In this document: positions 18,503 to 27,599 of the stretch, piece by piece | Numbering within the stretch: position 1 is the first letter of the stretch | Layout of the letters: each line of letters begins with the position of its first letter | DNA from: an uncultured bacterium | Lineage (GTDB): Bacteria > Patescibacteriota > Microgenomatia > UBA1400 > PJMF01 | Length of the DNA stretch: 37,755 nt | Direction: 5' to 3' | Assembly (NCBI GenBank): GCA_903959355.1 | Contig: CAJBWJ010000058.1 | Coordinates: forward strand, 1-37,755 | Program-made: the position numbers and the translations under genes | The notes under the pieces: generated by a model | The model's input: the letters and a program-made list of their open reading frames with translations, nothing else | Databases searched by the model: none | Told to the model about the DNA's origin: nothing

Positions 18503-18554
18503 GTTTAGTTGTTTCCAATTTTACTACAAAATATTGTTACTAAAAATAAATCTG

Positions 18555-18625
18555 AGCGACCGAAGGGAGTCGAACCCTTATCTCAAACTTGGGAAGTTCG
18601 CATTCTACCGCTGAACTACGGTCGC
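18555..18625 (-). tRNA. tRNA-Gly (anticodon CCC)
   Basis: Minus strand GCGACCGTAGTTCAGCGGTAGAATGCGAACTTCCCAAGTTTGAGATAAGGGTTCGACTCCCTTCGGTCGCT; anticodon loop TTCCCAA. Confidence 0.95.
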
Positions 18626-18677
18626 TAATTAACAAGATTATAAACCAAAATCAATATTTATGAGTTAAAATTGCAAA

Positions 18678-18902
18678 ATGAAAGAGACTCTGCGAGTATC
18701 AAAGAAAAAAGATAGAGATGGTAAAAAAAGTGCTCAGGAGCATTTTGGGAGTGAAGCTTGGCCAGAGCAAAGATCGCATAAACATGTAACACTTCAACAC
18801 TCAGAAACTAACGAAATAATTTACGTAACACAAAAAGATAAAGGTCAAAAAATACTTCAACTATTGCAAAAAAGTTGGGAGATAATCACAAGGATAGATT
18901 GA
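18678..18902 (+). CDS. Hypothetical small basic protein (74 aa)
   Basis: Only plausible ORF in the gap between tRNA-Gly and tRNA-Asp; TAAAAT hexamer (18666-18671) 6 nt upstream of ATG; no recognisable family. Confidence 0.5.
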   Translation: MKETLRVSKKKDRDGKKSAQEHFGSEAWPEQRSHKHVTLQHSETNEIIYVTQKDKGQKILQLLQKSWEIITRID

Positions 18903-18920
18903 AATTTGAGACCATCAAGA

Positions 18921-18950
18921 ATAAAAAAACGCCAGAATTGGCGTTTATTT
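18921..18950 (-). terminator. Intrinsic terminator after tRNA-Asp (hairpin is symmetric and may also end the 74 aa ORF transcript)
   Basis: AAACGCCA-ATTC-TGGCGTTT perfect 8-bp stem followed by T tract on the minus strand. Confidence 0.85.
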
Positions 18951-18956
18951 ATTTTG

Positions 18957-19029
18957 CGACCTCGATCGGGATCGAACCGACGATCTTCTCCGTGACAGGG
19001 AGACATGTTAACCACTACACCACGAGGCC
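18957..19029 (-). tRNA. tRNA-Asp (anticodon GUC)
   Basis: Minus strand GGCCTCGTGGTGTAGTGGTTAACATGTCTCCCTGTCACGGAGAAGATCGTCGGTTCGATCCCGATCGAGGTCG; loop CTGTCAC; G73. Confidence 0.96.
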
Positions 19030-19103
19030 ATTTTCTCGAAGACCCTATTATAAACAATAAACATTTCTTTGTCAGTAGTTACTTTGAGTGAGTAAATGCT
19101 ATA

Positions 19104-19721
19104 ATGAAATCTCTAATTAACATCTACTCAAAGGACCATATGATGATTCCATTCATTGTTATCTTAGCTCTCGTCGTCTTCTATGTAATTGGTGTTTATA
19201 ATTCCCTTCAAACCCTCAAGACTCAAATTGTTGCCAGCATCCAAGAAATTGGCAATCAATTGAAGCGTCAAGCAGGCCTTATTCCAAATTTGGAAGTTGC
19301 TGTCAAAGGTCAACTTAAGCACGAACAAGGCATTTACAAAATGCTAACTGAAGCTCGTCAATCAGTCGCCAAAGCCGATTCTTCAGGATCTGCCAAGGAT
19401 ATTGATAAAGCAGTTGCCAGTATTCAAAATTTAATCCCACAAATTCAAGTGGTGGTTGAGAGTAATCCAGAATTAAAGGCCAATGAAGCTATTACTAAGT
19501 TCATGGATGAATTAACTGACACTGCAGATAAATTGACCTATGCTCGTCGTAGCGTCATCGATCTGTCTCAAGATTTCAATGAAAAATTAGTGGTTTTTCC
19601 TTCCAATATGATTGCCAATATGTTTGGCTTTAAAGAAGAAAAAGGCATTGTAACTTCATCGACCGGTGCACACATGGAAGTTAGCAGTGAAGAAGAAAAA
19701 AGCCCCAAGGTTAATCTCTAA
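19104..19721 (+). CDS. lemA: LemA family protein
   Basis: N-terminal TM, YNSLQTLKTQIVASIQEIGNQLKRQAGLIPNLEVAVKG. The true start is probably ATG 19141 or 19144 (after AAAGGA), because ATG 19104 overlaps TATAAT at 19100-19105. Confidence 0.92.
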   Translation: MKSLINIYSKDHMMIPFIVILALVVFYVIGVYNSLQTLKTQIVASIQEIGNQLKRQAGLIPNLEVAVKGQLKHEQGIYKMLTEARQSVAKADSSGSAKDIDKAVASIQNLIPQIQVVVESNPELKANEAITKFMDELTDTADKLTYARRSVIDLSQDFNEKLVVFPSNMIANMFGFKEEKGIVTSSTGAHMEVSSEEEKSPKVNL

Positions 19722-19732
19722 CATTAACGCCT

Positions 19733-20650
19733 ATGACTCATTACCAGTTAGTTGCAAAAAATAAGCAACGATCTTTTTTGATCATAACTTTATTTATTGC
19801 TTTCATTGTTGGAGCAACTTATGTCATGGCCAAAGGTTTTGGCTATTCGCTAAGTTTGGTCGGCTGGGCTTTGATTCTATCTGGAATCACTTCATTTTTT
19901 AGCTATTATTACTCTGACAAAATTATCCTAGGTATTTCTGGCGCTAAAGAAGCCAAAAGAAGCGAATTCTTTGATTTCTACACCGTCACTGAAAACATTT
20001 GCTTGGGCCAAAAAATGCCAGTCCCTAAACTTTACGTCATCGAAGATTCAGCCATGAATGCTTTTGCCACCGGCCGAGATCCAGAACATGCTGTGGTCTG
20101 CGCTACTACTGGTTTGCTTAGTCGTCTTAATCGCAGTGAAATTGAAGCAGTTGTCGCTCATGAACTAAGTCATGTTAGAAATTACGACATCTTACTTATG
20201 TCGATTGTTTCAATTTTAGTTGGTTTTATCGCTTTGCTCGCAGATTGGATGATTAGAATGTCTTTTTGGGGTGGTGGCAGAAAAAAAAGTGATAACGATG
20301 GCGATAATCAAATGGGAGCAGTTATCGCTATTTTGGCAATTGCTCTCGCTATCCTTTCACCATTTGTTGCTCAACTTATTCAGCTAGCTATTTCTCGCCG
20401 CAGAGAATTTTTAGCCGATGCTAGTGGAGTAGAAATGACCAAAAATCCAGAGGGTTTGATCAAAGCTTTGAGCAAAATTTCTATGGATACCGAACCTCTT
20501 GAAGCAGCTAATAAAGCCACTGCTCATCTTTACATTAGCGACCCACTTAAAAATACTAAAGGAGCCATCCACACTTTTGCTAAGCTTTTTAACACACATC
20601 CACCAGTAGAAGAAAGAATAGCAATTTTAAGAGAAATGAGTCGAAAGTAA
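19733..20650 (+). CDS. htpX: M48 family (HtpX-like) membrane zinc metalloprotease
   Basis: VVAHELSHVRNYDILLM (HExxH), RRREFLADASGVEMT, THPPVEERI. Confidence 0.95.
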   Translation: MTHYQLVAKNKQRSFLIITLFIAFIVGATYVMAKGFGYSLSLVGWALILSGITSFFSYYYSDKIILGISGAKEAKRSEFFDFYTVTENICLGQKMPVPKLYVIEDSAMNAFATGRDPEHAVVCATTGLLSRLNRSEIEAVVAHELSHVRNYDILLMSIVSILVGFIALLADWMIRMSFWGGGRKKSDNDGDNQMGAVIAILAIALAILSPFVAQLIQLAISRRREFLADASGVEMTKNPEGLIKALSKISMDTEPLEAANKATAHLYISDPLKNTKGAIHTFAKLFNTHPPVEERIAILREMSRK

Positions 20651-20695
20651 GCACATAAAATGTGTTAAACTAAGCAGCTAGATCTATTACAAAAT

Positions 20696-21001
20696 ATGTC
20701 AGTCAACAATACACAAGTCAAACACATTGCCGCATTGGCCAATATCCCAGTTAGTGAAGAAGAAAGCCAAGAATTAGCTGAAGCTTTTACAGAAACTTTA
20801 GTTGTCGTCGATCGTCTCAGAAAAGCTGACGCTGGTAAAACAGCGATTACTCACCAGGTGACTGGTTTCAAAAATATTCTTCGTGAAGACATCGTTAAAG
20901 AAGAACAGAGTTTCACTCAAGAAGAAGCTCTCGCTAATGCTAAATCTACTTATAAAGGTTTTTTTGTCGTCCCTTACGTTTTACAAAACAAGGATAATTA
21001 A
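20696..21001 (+). CDS. gatC: Asp-tRNA(Asn)/Glu-tRNA(Gln) amidotransferase subunit C
   Basis: VKHIAALANIPVSEEESQELAEAFTETL...LREDIV; immediately upstream of gatA and gatB. Confidence 0.92.
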   Translation: MSVNNTQVKHIAALANIPVSEEESQELAEAFTETLVVVDRLRKADAGKTAITHQVTGFKNILREDIVKEEQSFTQEEALANAKSTYKGFFVVPYVLQNKDN

Positions 21002-21003
21002 AC

Positions 21004-22386
21004 ATGAAATTAAATGAACTTACTCTAAAAGAGAGTATCGACGCGCTAGATAAAAAAGAAGTCAAAATTGAAGAAATTTACCAAGACATCGACAAGGTTT
21101 ATCAAGCTAAAAATGAAGATCTAAACATTTATTTAAGTGTCGATGCAGATGCTCTCAAAAAAGCTAAAGAAGCTTCCAAAAAACCACTTCGTGGCCTACC
21201 GATTGCCGTCAAAGACAACTTTTGTACCATAGGACTACCAACTACCGCTTCATCCAATGTTCTCGATGGCTTTATGCCACAATATGAATCAACTGTCACT
21301 AAAAGATTGAAAGAAAATGGCGGCATCGTTTATGGCAAAACCAATATGGACGCTTGGGCTCATGGTTCTTCCACTGAAACTAGTGATTTTGGCCGTACTC
21401 TTAATCCTCGTAATATAGAACATCTGCCAGGTGGATCTTCTGGTGGTAGTGCAGCTGCCATTGCTGCTGATATGAGCATCGCTGCCATTGGTAGTGAAAC
21501 TGCTGGCTCTATTAGACAGCCGGCTGCCTGGTGTGGAACTGTTGGACTCAAACCAAGTTACGGCAGAGTTAGTCGTTTTGGCGTAGTTTCCATGGCTTCT
21601 TCTACTGATAGTCCTGGTCCTTTGACCAAAACTGTCGAAGATGCTTGTATTTTGCTTAACTCTTTTGCTGGTCCTGACGAAAGAGACGCTACCTGCAACA
21701 AAGAAAAAGCTCCTGATTTTACTAGTTTTCTAGGTCAGAGTATTAAGGGTTTAAAGATTGGTGTCATCTATCAAGATGTCAAAGAAATTGGTGAAACCAA
21801 CGATAAATTACTCCAAGAGTTAAATATTCTCAAAGAATTAGGCGCAGAAGTTGAAATCGTTAAAGCCATGGATCCTCATCATGCCATTGGTGTTTACACT
21901 GTGGTGCAGAGAGCTGAAGTTAGCAGTAATCTCGCTAGATATGATGGTATTCGCTATGGCGAAGATCGCAGTCACTTCGGTGATGAAAGTAAACGTCGTA
22001 TCATGCTTGGCACTTATACTTTGACTAAGGGTCATGCTGATCAATATTACAATTTAGCTCAAAAAGTTCGTACTCTTTATCTAGAAAACTATAAAGAACT
22101 ATTTAAAAAATATGACATTTTAGTTGCTCCAACTTCACCTTCTTTTGCCAAAAAAATTGGCGCTTCTTTCGAATCATCGATGTTTGGTGAATTGGAAGAT
22201 ATGTTAGTCGAAGCTAGTTCAGTCTCAGGACTTCCTGGCATCAATGTGCCTTTTTATCATGATGAAAAAACTAATCTCTATCTCGGTGCTAATTTTATTG
22301 CCCCAATGTGGAGAGAAGATTCAATCATCAAAGTCGCTGATGCTTTTGAAAAAAACACTAAGTGGAATTCATGGAGAAATAAATAA
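21004..22386 (+). CDS. gatA: Asp-tRNA(Asn)/Glu-tRNA(Gln) amidotransferase subunit A
   Basis: AVKDNFCTIGLPTTASS, PGGSSGGSAAAIAADM, GSETAGSIRQPAAWCG amidase signature; SD AAGGA. Confidence 0.98.
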   Translation: MKLNELTLKESIDALDKKEVKIEEIYQDIDKVYQAKNEDLNIYLSVDADALKKAKEASKKPLRGLPIAVKDNFCTIGLPTTASSNVLDGFMPQYESTVTKRLKENGGIVYGKTNMDAWAHGSSTETSDFGRTLNPRNIEHLPGGSSGGSAAAIAADMSIAAIGSETAGSIRQPAAWCGTVGLKPSYGRVSRFGVVSMASSTDSPGPLTKTVEDACILLNSFAGPDERDATCNKEKAPDFTSFLGQSIKGLKIGVIYQDVKEIGETNDKLLQELNILKELGAEVEIVKAMDPHHAIGVYTVVQRAEVSSNLARYDGIRYGEDRSHFGDESKRRIMLGTYTLTKGHADQYYNLAQKVRTLYLENYKELFKKYDILVAPTSPSFAKKIGASFESSMFGELEDMLVEASSVSGLPGINVPFYHDEKTNLYLGANFIAPMWREDSIIKVADAFEKNTKWNSWRNK

Positions 22387-23726
22387 TGCCATACAAACTC
22401 GTTTGTGGACTAGAAGTTCACGCTGAAGTTAAAACAGCTTCCAAAATGTTTTGTTCCTGCAAAAACGATCCTTTTGGTGCTATTCAACCAAATATTCACA
22501 CCTGTCCAGTTTGTCTAGGTATGCCAGGAGGATTGCCTGTCGCCAATCGCAAAGCTATTGAATTAACCATTAAGCTCGGCTTAGCTCTTAATTGTAAAAT
22601 TAATCTTTTTTCCAAATTTGATCGCAAAAACTACTTTTATCCAGATCTGGCCAAGGGTTATCAGATTAGCCAATACGACATTCCTTTTTGTCATGATGGT
22701 TATATTGATACCAGTGAGGGTAGGGTAGGCATTCACCGTATCCATCTAGAAGAAGACACCGCCAAACTTTCTCATCAAGAAATTGATTTAGATGGCGACG
22801 GAAAAGTAGAAAAAGTCACCCTAATTGATTTCAATCGTAGCAGTGTTCCTTTAGTCGAAGTCGTCACTGAAGCAGATATTAAATCAGCCACCCAGGCCAA
22901 AGAATATGGCCAAAAGTTGCGTCAAATCATGCGTTATTTAGACATTGCTGATTGTGACATGGAAAAAGGCGGTATGCGCCTAGAAGCCAATATTTCTCTT
23001 CGCAAAGAAGGTCGCACTGGTCTTCCTGATTACAAAGTAGAGTGCAAAAATATTAACTCTTTTAAATTTTTAGAGGCTGCTATCCATTTCGAAATTGAAC
23101 GTCAAACAGAAGTTTTGCAAAACGGTGGCACGCCAATTCAAGAAACTCGTGGTTACAATTCCACCACTGGTAAAACATTTCCTCAACGCACTAAAGAAGA
23201 CGCAGCTGACTACAGATACTTCCCAGATCCAGATCTGCCACCAATCGAATTTACTGCTGAGCAAATTGAGGCAATTCGTGGCGAAATTGGAGAATTACCA
23301 GAAGCCAAAGCTGCTCGTTTCATCAAAGAATTCAATCTCAATGAAAAAAGCACCCGCGAACTCACTGCTAATAATAAAAAGTCGGTTTTCTTTGAAGAAA
23401 TTCTTTCTACTGCTAAAAAAGAAAGTTTAGATTCTCAAAAACTAGTAAACAGCTTACTTAATAAAAAATTTGAATTTTCTTTTGACGAAAAAGCTTCTGC
23501 TATTATTGAAAAATTCAAAGCTTCTTCTACAAGCGAAACAATTGATGATGGTGAACTAAAAAGCGTCATTAATAAAGTTTTAGCAGCCAATCAAGATGCG
23601 GTCGAAAAATATAAACTCGGCAAAACTGCTGTCGCTGGATTTCTAATTGGCCAGGTGATGAGAGAACTTGGCAAAAAAGTTGATATCAACTTGGTTAGAG
23701 AAAAGTTGATTTCTTTACTCGACTAG
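22386..23726 (+). CDS. gatB: Asp-tRNA(Asn)/Glu-tRNA(Gln) amidotransferase subunit B
   Basis: GLEVHAEVKTASKMFCSC, CPVCLGMPGGLPVANRKAIE, DFNRSSVPLVEVVTE. Confidence 0.98.
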   Translation: MPYKLVCGLEVHAEVKTASKMFCSCKNDPFGAIQPNIHTCPVCLGMPGGLPVANRKAIELTIKLGLALNCKINLFSKFDRKNYFYPDLAKGYQISQYDIPFCHDGYIDTSEGRVGIHRIHLEEDTAKLSHQEIDLDGDGKVEKVTLIDFNRSSVPLVEVVTEADIKSATQAKEYGQKLRQIMRYLDIADCDMEKGGMRLEANISLRKEGRTGLPDYKVECKNINSFKFLEAAIHFEIERQTEVLQNGGTPIQETRGYNSTTGKTFPQRTKEDAADYRYFPDPDLPPIEFTAEQIEAIRGEIGELPEAKAARFIKEFNLNEKSTRELTANNKKSVFFEEILSTAKKESLDSQKLVNSLLNKKFEFSFDEKASAIIEKFKASSTSETIDDGELKSVINKVLAANQDAVEKYKLGKTAVAGFLIGQVMRELGKKVDINLVREKLISLLD

Positions 23727-23730
23727 AAGT

Positions 23731-23759
23731 TTGACATTACTTGATGTGGGAGTTACAAT
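23731..23759 (+). promoter_or_regulatory. Near-consensus sigma70-type promoter TTGACA-N17-TACAAT
   Basis: TTGACA at 23731-23736, 17 nt spacer, TACAAT at 23754-23759. Confidence 0.75.
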
Positions 23760-23796
23760 TTCGTAACTTATTATAACTGCCTAAGAAAAGATTATT

Positions 23797-24033
23797 ATGG
23801 GAAAACCAGAAATTAAAGCAGCTCCGGAAGATGGATTTATAGCTGAAATCGCGGAGATATTAAATTCCAAAACATTACCTTTTGATGTAACTGATCTTGT
23901 TAAAAAATACTTGACATCTTCGACACTAATGAAACTAAATGATGCTATAAGATTTTGCTGTTCCAAAAATATGAGTCGCCCAAGCATTATGGCTACAGAT
24001 GGTAATAAAAAATACATGCTATCGAATCATTAG
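23797..24033 (+). CDS. Hypothetical small protein (78 aa)
   Basis: ORF sits between a near-consensus promoter (23731-23759) and a terminator-like hairpin (24029-24050). Confidence 0.65.
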   Translation: MGKPEIKAAPEDGFIAEIAEILNSKTLPFDVTDLVKKYLTSSTLMKLNDAIRFCCSKNMSRPSIMATDGNKKYMLSNH

Positions 24034-24050
24034 TTCTAAAAACTAATTTT
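24029..24050 (+). terminator. Terminator-like hairpin after the 78 aa ORF
   Basis: ATTAGTT-CTAAA-AACTAAT followed by TTT; 7-bp AT-rich stem, overlaps the stop codon. Confidence 0.5.
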
Positions 24051-24076
24051 ACAAATCTCTTCATTAATGTTAGACT
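24048..24076 (+). promoter_or_regulatory. Candidate dnaE promoter TTTACA-N17-TAGACT
   Basis: TTTACA 24048-24053, 17 nt spacer, TAGACT 24071-24076, 38 nt before ATG 24115. Confidence 0.55.
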
Positions 24077-24114
24077 TTTCCAGAGGTTAGTTAAGCCTAA
24101 CCCTGTTGAATTTT

Positions 24115-27100
24115 ATGTCTAAGCAAGATTTCGTTCATCTACATGTCCACACCGAATATTCGATGTTGGATGGCCTTAGTAAACTTCCTGATTTAATTAA
24201 AAAAGTTAAAAGTCTGGGTCAGACAGCCATCGCTATTACCGATCATGGCAATATGCACGGCAACATCGCTTTTTATAATGAATGCAAAAAAGAAGGTGTT
24301 AAAGCTATTATTGGCACTGAGCTTTATGTAGCCAAAAATTCTCGTTTCGATAAACAAATTCGTATGGGCGCTGATCAATTTCATTTGACTCTTTTGGCTC
24401 AAAATTATGTTGGTTATAAGAATTTGATGAAAATGGTCACCATTGCTAATTTTGAAGGTTTTTCTTACAAGCCTCGTGTCGATGATGAAATCTTAGAAAA
24501 ATATAACGAAGGAGTAATTCTACTTAGTGGCTGTATGAGCAGCCAAGCTAATCGTCTGTTAATGGATAATAAAGATGAAAAAGCTTTAGAAATATTTAAA
24601 AAATACAAGAAAATTTTTAAAGATCGTTTTTACGTTGAAATTCAAAATCACCCACATATTCCTGAAGAAAAAATCTTACGCGAAAAATTAATCCAAATTG
24701 CTCGTCAACTAGATTTACCGCTCGTTGCTACCAATGACGCTCATTACTTAGAAGCAGCAGATGCTGAAGCTCAAGATGCTCTTTTATGCGTACAAACTCG
24801 CCGTCTTATTTCTGATGAAAAGAGAATGAAGATGATTGATAAGCCAGATTTTTATCTCAAATCCACTGAGGAAATGACTGAACTTTTTACAGATGTACCT
24901 GAAGCAATTGAAAACACTGTCAAAATTGCCAATAGCTGCGAACTTGAAATTCCAACCGGTAAATTAATTTTTCCAAGTTACGAACTGCCAAAAGGCGAGA
25001 CTTACGAGTCTTATTTACATAAATTAAGTTTCGAAGGCGCAAAGAAAAAATATGGTGAGATCACTCCAGAAGTTGAAAAACGTCTTGAATATGAAATTGG
25101 CATTATTAATGGTAAAGGCTATCCAGCTTACTTTTTAATCACTCAAGATTTTGTGAACTGGGCCAAAAATCAAGGTATTGCCGTAGGTCCAGGTAGAGGT
25201 AGTGCGGCTGGTTCCATTGTTTCTTATTCACTCAATATTACAACTCTTGATCCACTGGAGCACGGCTTGCCTTTTGAAAGATTTTTAAATCCAGAACGTC
25301 CAACACCTCCTGATATTGATATGGATTTTGCTGATATTAAGCGTGATGAAGTTATTAATTATGTGGCCAAAAAATATGGTGACGACCATGTGGCTGCGGT
25401 GATTACTTTTGGAAGAATGGAATCTAGAGTTGCCATTCGCGATATCGGTCGTGTGCTTGGCATGGCCTATGAAGATCCTGATCGCGTGGCCAAATTGATT
25501 CCAAATGAACCAGGCAAAAAAGTTTCCATTAAATCGGCTATCGAAACTATTCCTGAATTAGCTAGTCTTTATAAACAAGATAAATTTAAACGTCTGATGG
25601 ATTTAGCTTCCAAAGTGGAAGGTACGATTCGTCATTCTGGTATGCACGCCTGTGCCATTATCATCGCTGATAAGTCTCTAGATAATTACACTCCAATTCA
25701 AAAAGATTCTCGCTCCGGCAAAACACTCACTCAATTAGATATGTATTCGATGGACTGTAACATTGATGATAATGCCGTTGGTTTGTTGAAGTTTGATTTT
25801 TTAGGTTTACGCAATCTGTCTATCATTCAGGAAAGTTTGAAATTAATTAAAAAATATAAACACCAAGATATTGAAATCGACAAAATTCCAATTGATGATA
25901 AAAAAACTTTTGAACTTTTAGCTTCTGGTGAAACCACTGGTGTCTTCCAGCTCGAATCGGCTGGCATGCGTCGCGTAGCTAAGTCACTCAAACCTTCTGC
26001 TTTCTCAGATATTACTGCTATGGTGGCTCTGTATCGTCCTGGTCCAATGGATCTTATTCCGCGTTTCATCGAAGGCAAACACAATCCTGACTCAATTGAA
26101 TATCCTCACGACTCACTCAAACCATTTTTGAAAGAAACTTATGGCATCATGGTTTACCAAGAGCAGATCTTGGAAATTGTCCATTTTATGGCTGGTTACA
26201 CTATGGGTGAAGCAGATATGTTGCGTCGTGCCATTGGTAAGAAAAAGAAAAAAATCCTTGATAAAAATAAGAGTCGCTTTATCGAAGAATCAGTCAAAAA
26301 TGGTTATGAAAAAGCCACTGTTGAAAAGATTTGGGGTTTCATTGAAGCTTTTGCAAACTATGGTTTTAACAAAGCTCATGCGGCTTCTTACGCCATGATT
26401 GCTTATCAAACCGCTTGGCTTAAATCTAATTTTCCAGTCGAATACATGACTGCTTTGATGAGTGTGGAGTCAAATTCTCATGGCATGAATCGTGATGAAA
26501 AAATTTCCGTCGCCATTGAAAACTGTCGTAAAATGGGTATCAAAATTCTCGCTCCAGACATCAATCTTTCTGGTCAAGACTTTACCATTGAAGATGACAA
26601 TACTTCTAAAGAAAATATGGCTATTCGCTTTGGCCTAACCGCTATTAAGCATGTCGGCAAAGCTTCCATCGAAAATATTTTAGAAACTCGTCAAAAAGAA
26701 AAGAAATTCACTTCTTTTACTCATTTTATTCAATCTACAGATGGCCGCAAAGTTAACAAAACCACCTTAGAATGTTTGATTAAAGTCGGTGCTATGGATC
26801 GTTTTGCAACCAGAGCATCAATGCTCGAAAATTTAGAAAGTATCCGTCAAACTGCCAGTCAATTTCAATCAGAAGTAGACGGCCAAGATCATTTATTTGC
26901 CGATGTTGGTGAAAAAAGTACTGAAATTAAAGATAGCTTTCCAAAACTAAAAGAATATCCTGAAGCTGAGCTTCTATCTTTTGAAAAAGAATTACTTGGC
27001 TTATATCTAACTGATCATCCACTGGCTGATGCGCTTAATTTGGTCAATAAAAGATCTAACATGAGAATTGGCGAGCTTGATCCAGAATTCAGTCAAGATC

Positions 27101-27573
27101 AAGTCTTTTTGTTTGGTGGACTGCTTAGTCGCTTCAAAGAAATCATGACTAAAAAGGGCCAAAAAATGGCTTTTGCCACACTGGAAGATCAATCTGGCAA
27201 AGCTGAATTAATTATTTTCCCTCGTACTTATCAAGAGCTTGGTTTTCAATTGGAACAAGATCAGGTAGTTCTGGTACGCGGCAAAGTTCAACACGAAGAA
27301 GAAGAATTTAAAATTATTGCTGAAAAAATTATTATTCCAAAAGACGAAGAAGTAGAATTTTCTCGTGGTCAGGATTTTCAAGAAATCTTTGTGCCACGTA
27401 AAACTTCAGCAGAAACTCTCAAAAAACTTGGAGTTCTTTTAAAGTCCAATCTAGGTAATGAAAAAATTGTCATCGTCATTCCAAATGACACTAAAGCCGA
27501 AAGAATTGTGCTACCTTACAAAGTCAATTATGATGAAGTGTTGATAAAAAAAATTGAAGACATTTTGACTTAA
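24115..27573 (+). CDS. dnaE: DNA polymerase III alpha subunit DnaE
   Basis: PHP domain FVHLHVHTEYSMLDG...ITDHGNMHG; GPGRGSAAGSIVSYSL; NPERPTPPDIDMDFAD; OB-fold at C-terminus. ORF track starts at 24106; ATG 24115 gives MSKQDF. Confidence 0.98.
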   Translation: MSKQDFVHLHVHTEYSMLDGLSKLPDLIKKVKSLGQTAIAITDHGNMHGNIAFYNECKKEGVKAIIGTELYVAKNSRFDKQIRMGADQFHLTLLAQNYVGYKNLMKMVTIANFEGFSYKPRVDDEILEKYNEGVILLSGCMSSQANRLLMDNKDEKALEIFKKYKKIFKDRFYVEIQNHPHIPEEKILREKLIQIARQLDLPLVATNDAHYLEAADAEAQDALLCVQTRRLISDEKRMKMIDKPDFYLKSTEEMTELFTDVPEAIENTVKIANSCELEIPTGKLIFPSYELPKGETYESYLHKLSFEGAKKKYGEITPEVEKRLEYEIGIINGKGYPAYFLITQDFVNWAKNQGIAVGPGRGSAAGSIVSYSLNITTLDPLEHGLPFERFLNPERPTPPDIDMDFADIKRDEVINYVAKKYGDDHVAAVITFGRMESRVAIRDIGRVLGMAYEDPDRVAKLIPNEPGKKVSIKSAIETIPELASLYKQDKFKRLMDLASKVEGTIRHSGMHACAIIIADKSLDNYTPIQKDSRSGKTLTQLDMYSMDCNIDDNAVGLLKFDFLGLRNLSIIQESLKLIKKYKHQDIEIDKIPIDDKKTFELLASGETTGVFQLESAGMRRVAKSLKPSAFSDITAMVALYRPGPMDLIPRFIEGKHNPDSIEYPHDSLKPFLKETYGIMVYQEQILEIVHFMAGYTMGEADMLRRAIGKKKKKILDKNKSRFIEESVKNGYEKATVEKIWGFIEAFANYGFNKAHAASYAMIAYQTAWLKSNFPVEYMTALMSVESNSHGMNRDEKISVAIENCRKMGIKILAPDINLSGQDFTIEDDNTSKENMAIRFGLTAIKHVGKASIENILETRQKEKKFTSFTHFIQSTDGRKVNKTTLECLIKVGAMDRFATRASMLENLESIRQTASQFQSEVDGQDHLFADVGEKSTEIKDSFPKLKEYPEAELLSFEKELLGLYLTDHPLADALNLVNKRSNMRIGELDPEFSQDQVFLFGGLLSRFKEIMTKKGQKMAFATLEDQSGKAELIIFPRTYQELGFQLEQDQVVLVRGKVQHEEEEFKIIAEKIIIPKDEEVEFSRGQDFQEIFVPRKTSAETLKKLGVLLKSNLGNEKIVIVIPNDTKAERIVLPYKVNYDEVLIKKIEDILT

Positions 27574-27599
27574 AAACTGAAGTTTGTAAATAAATTTTT

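Noticed and set aside
18857-19060. ORFs 18857..19057 (-) and 18875..19060 (+)
   Set aside because: Both run through tRNA-Asp and the terminator; not credible coding.
23781-24017. 78 aa minus-strand ORF opposite the 78 aa plus-strand ORF
   Set aside because: The plus-strand ORF has promoter and terminator in the right orientation; the minus-strand one has no visible signals.
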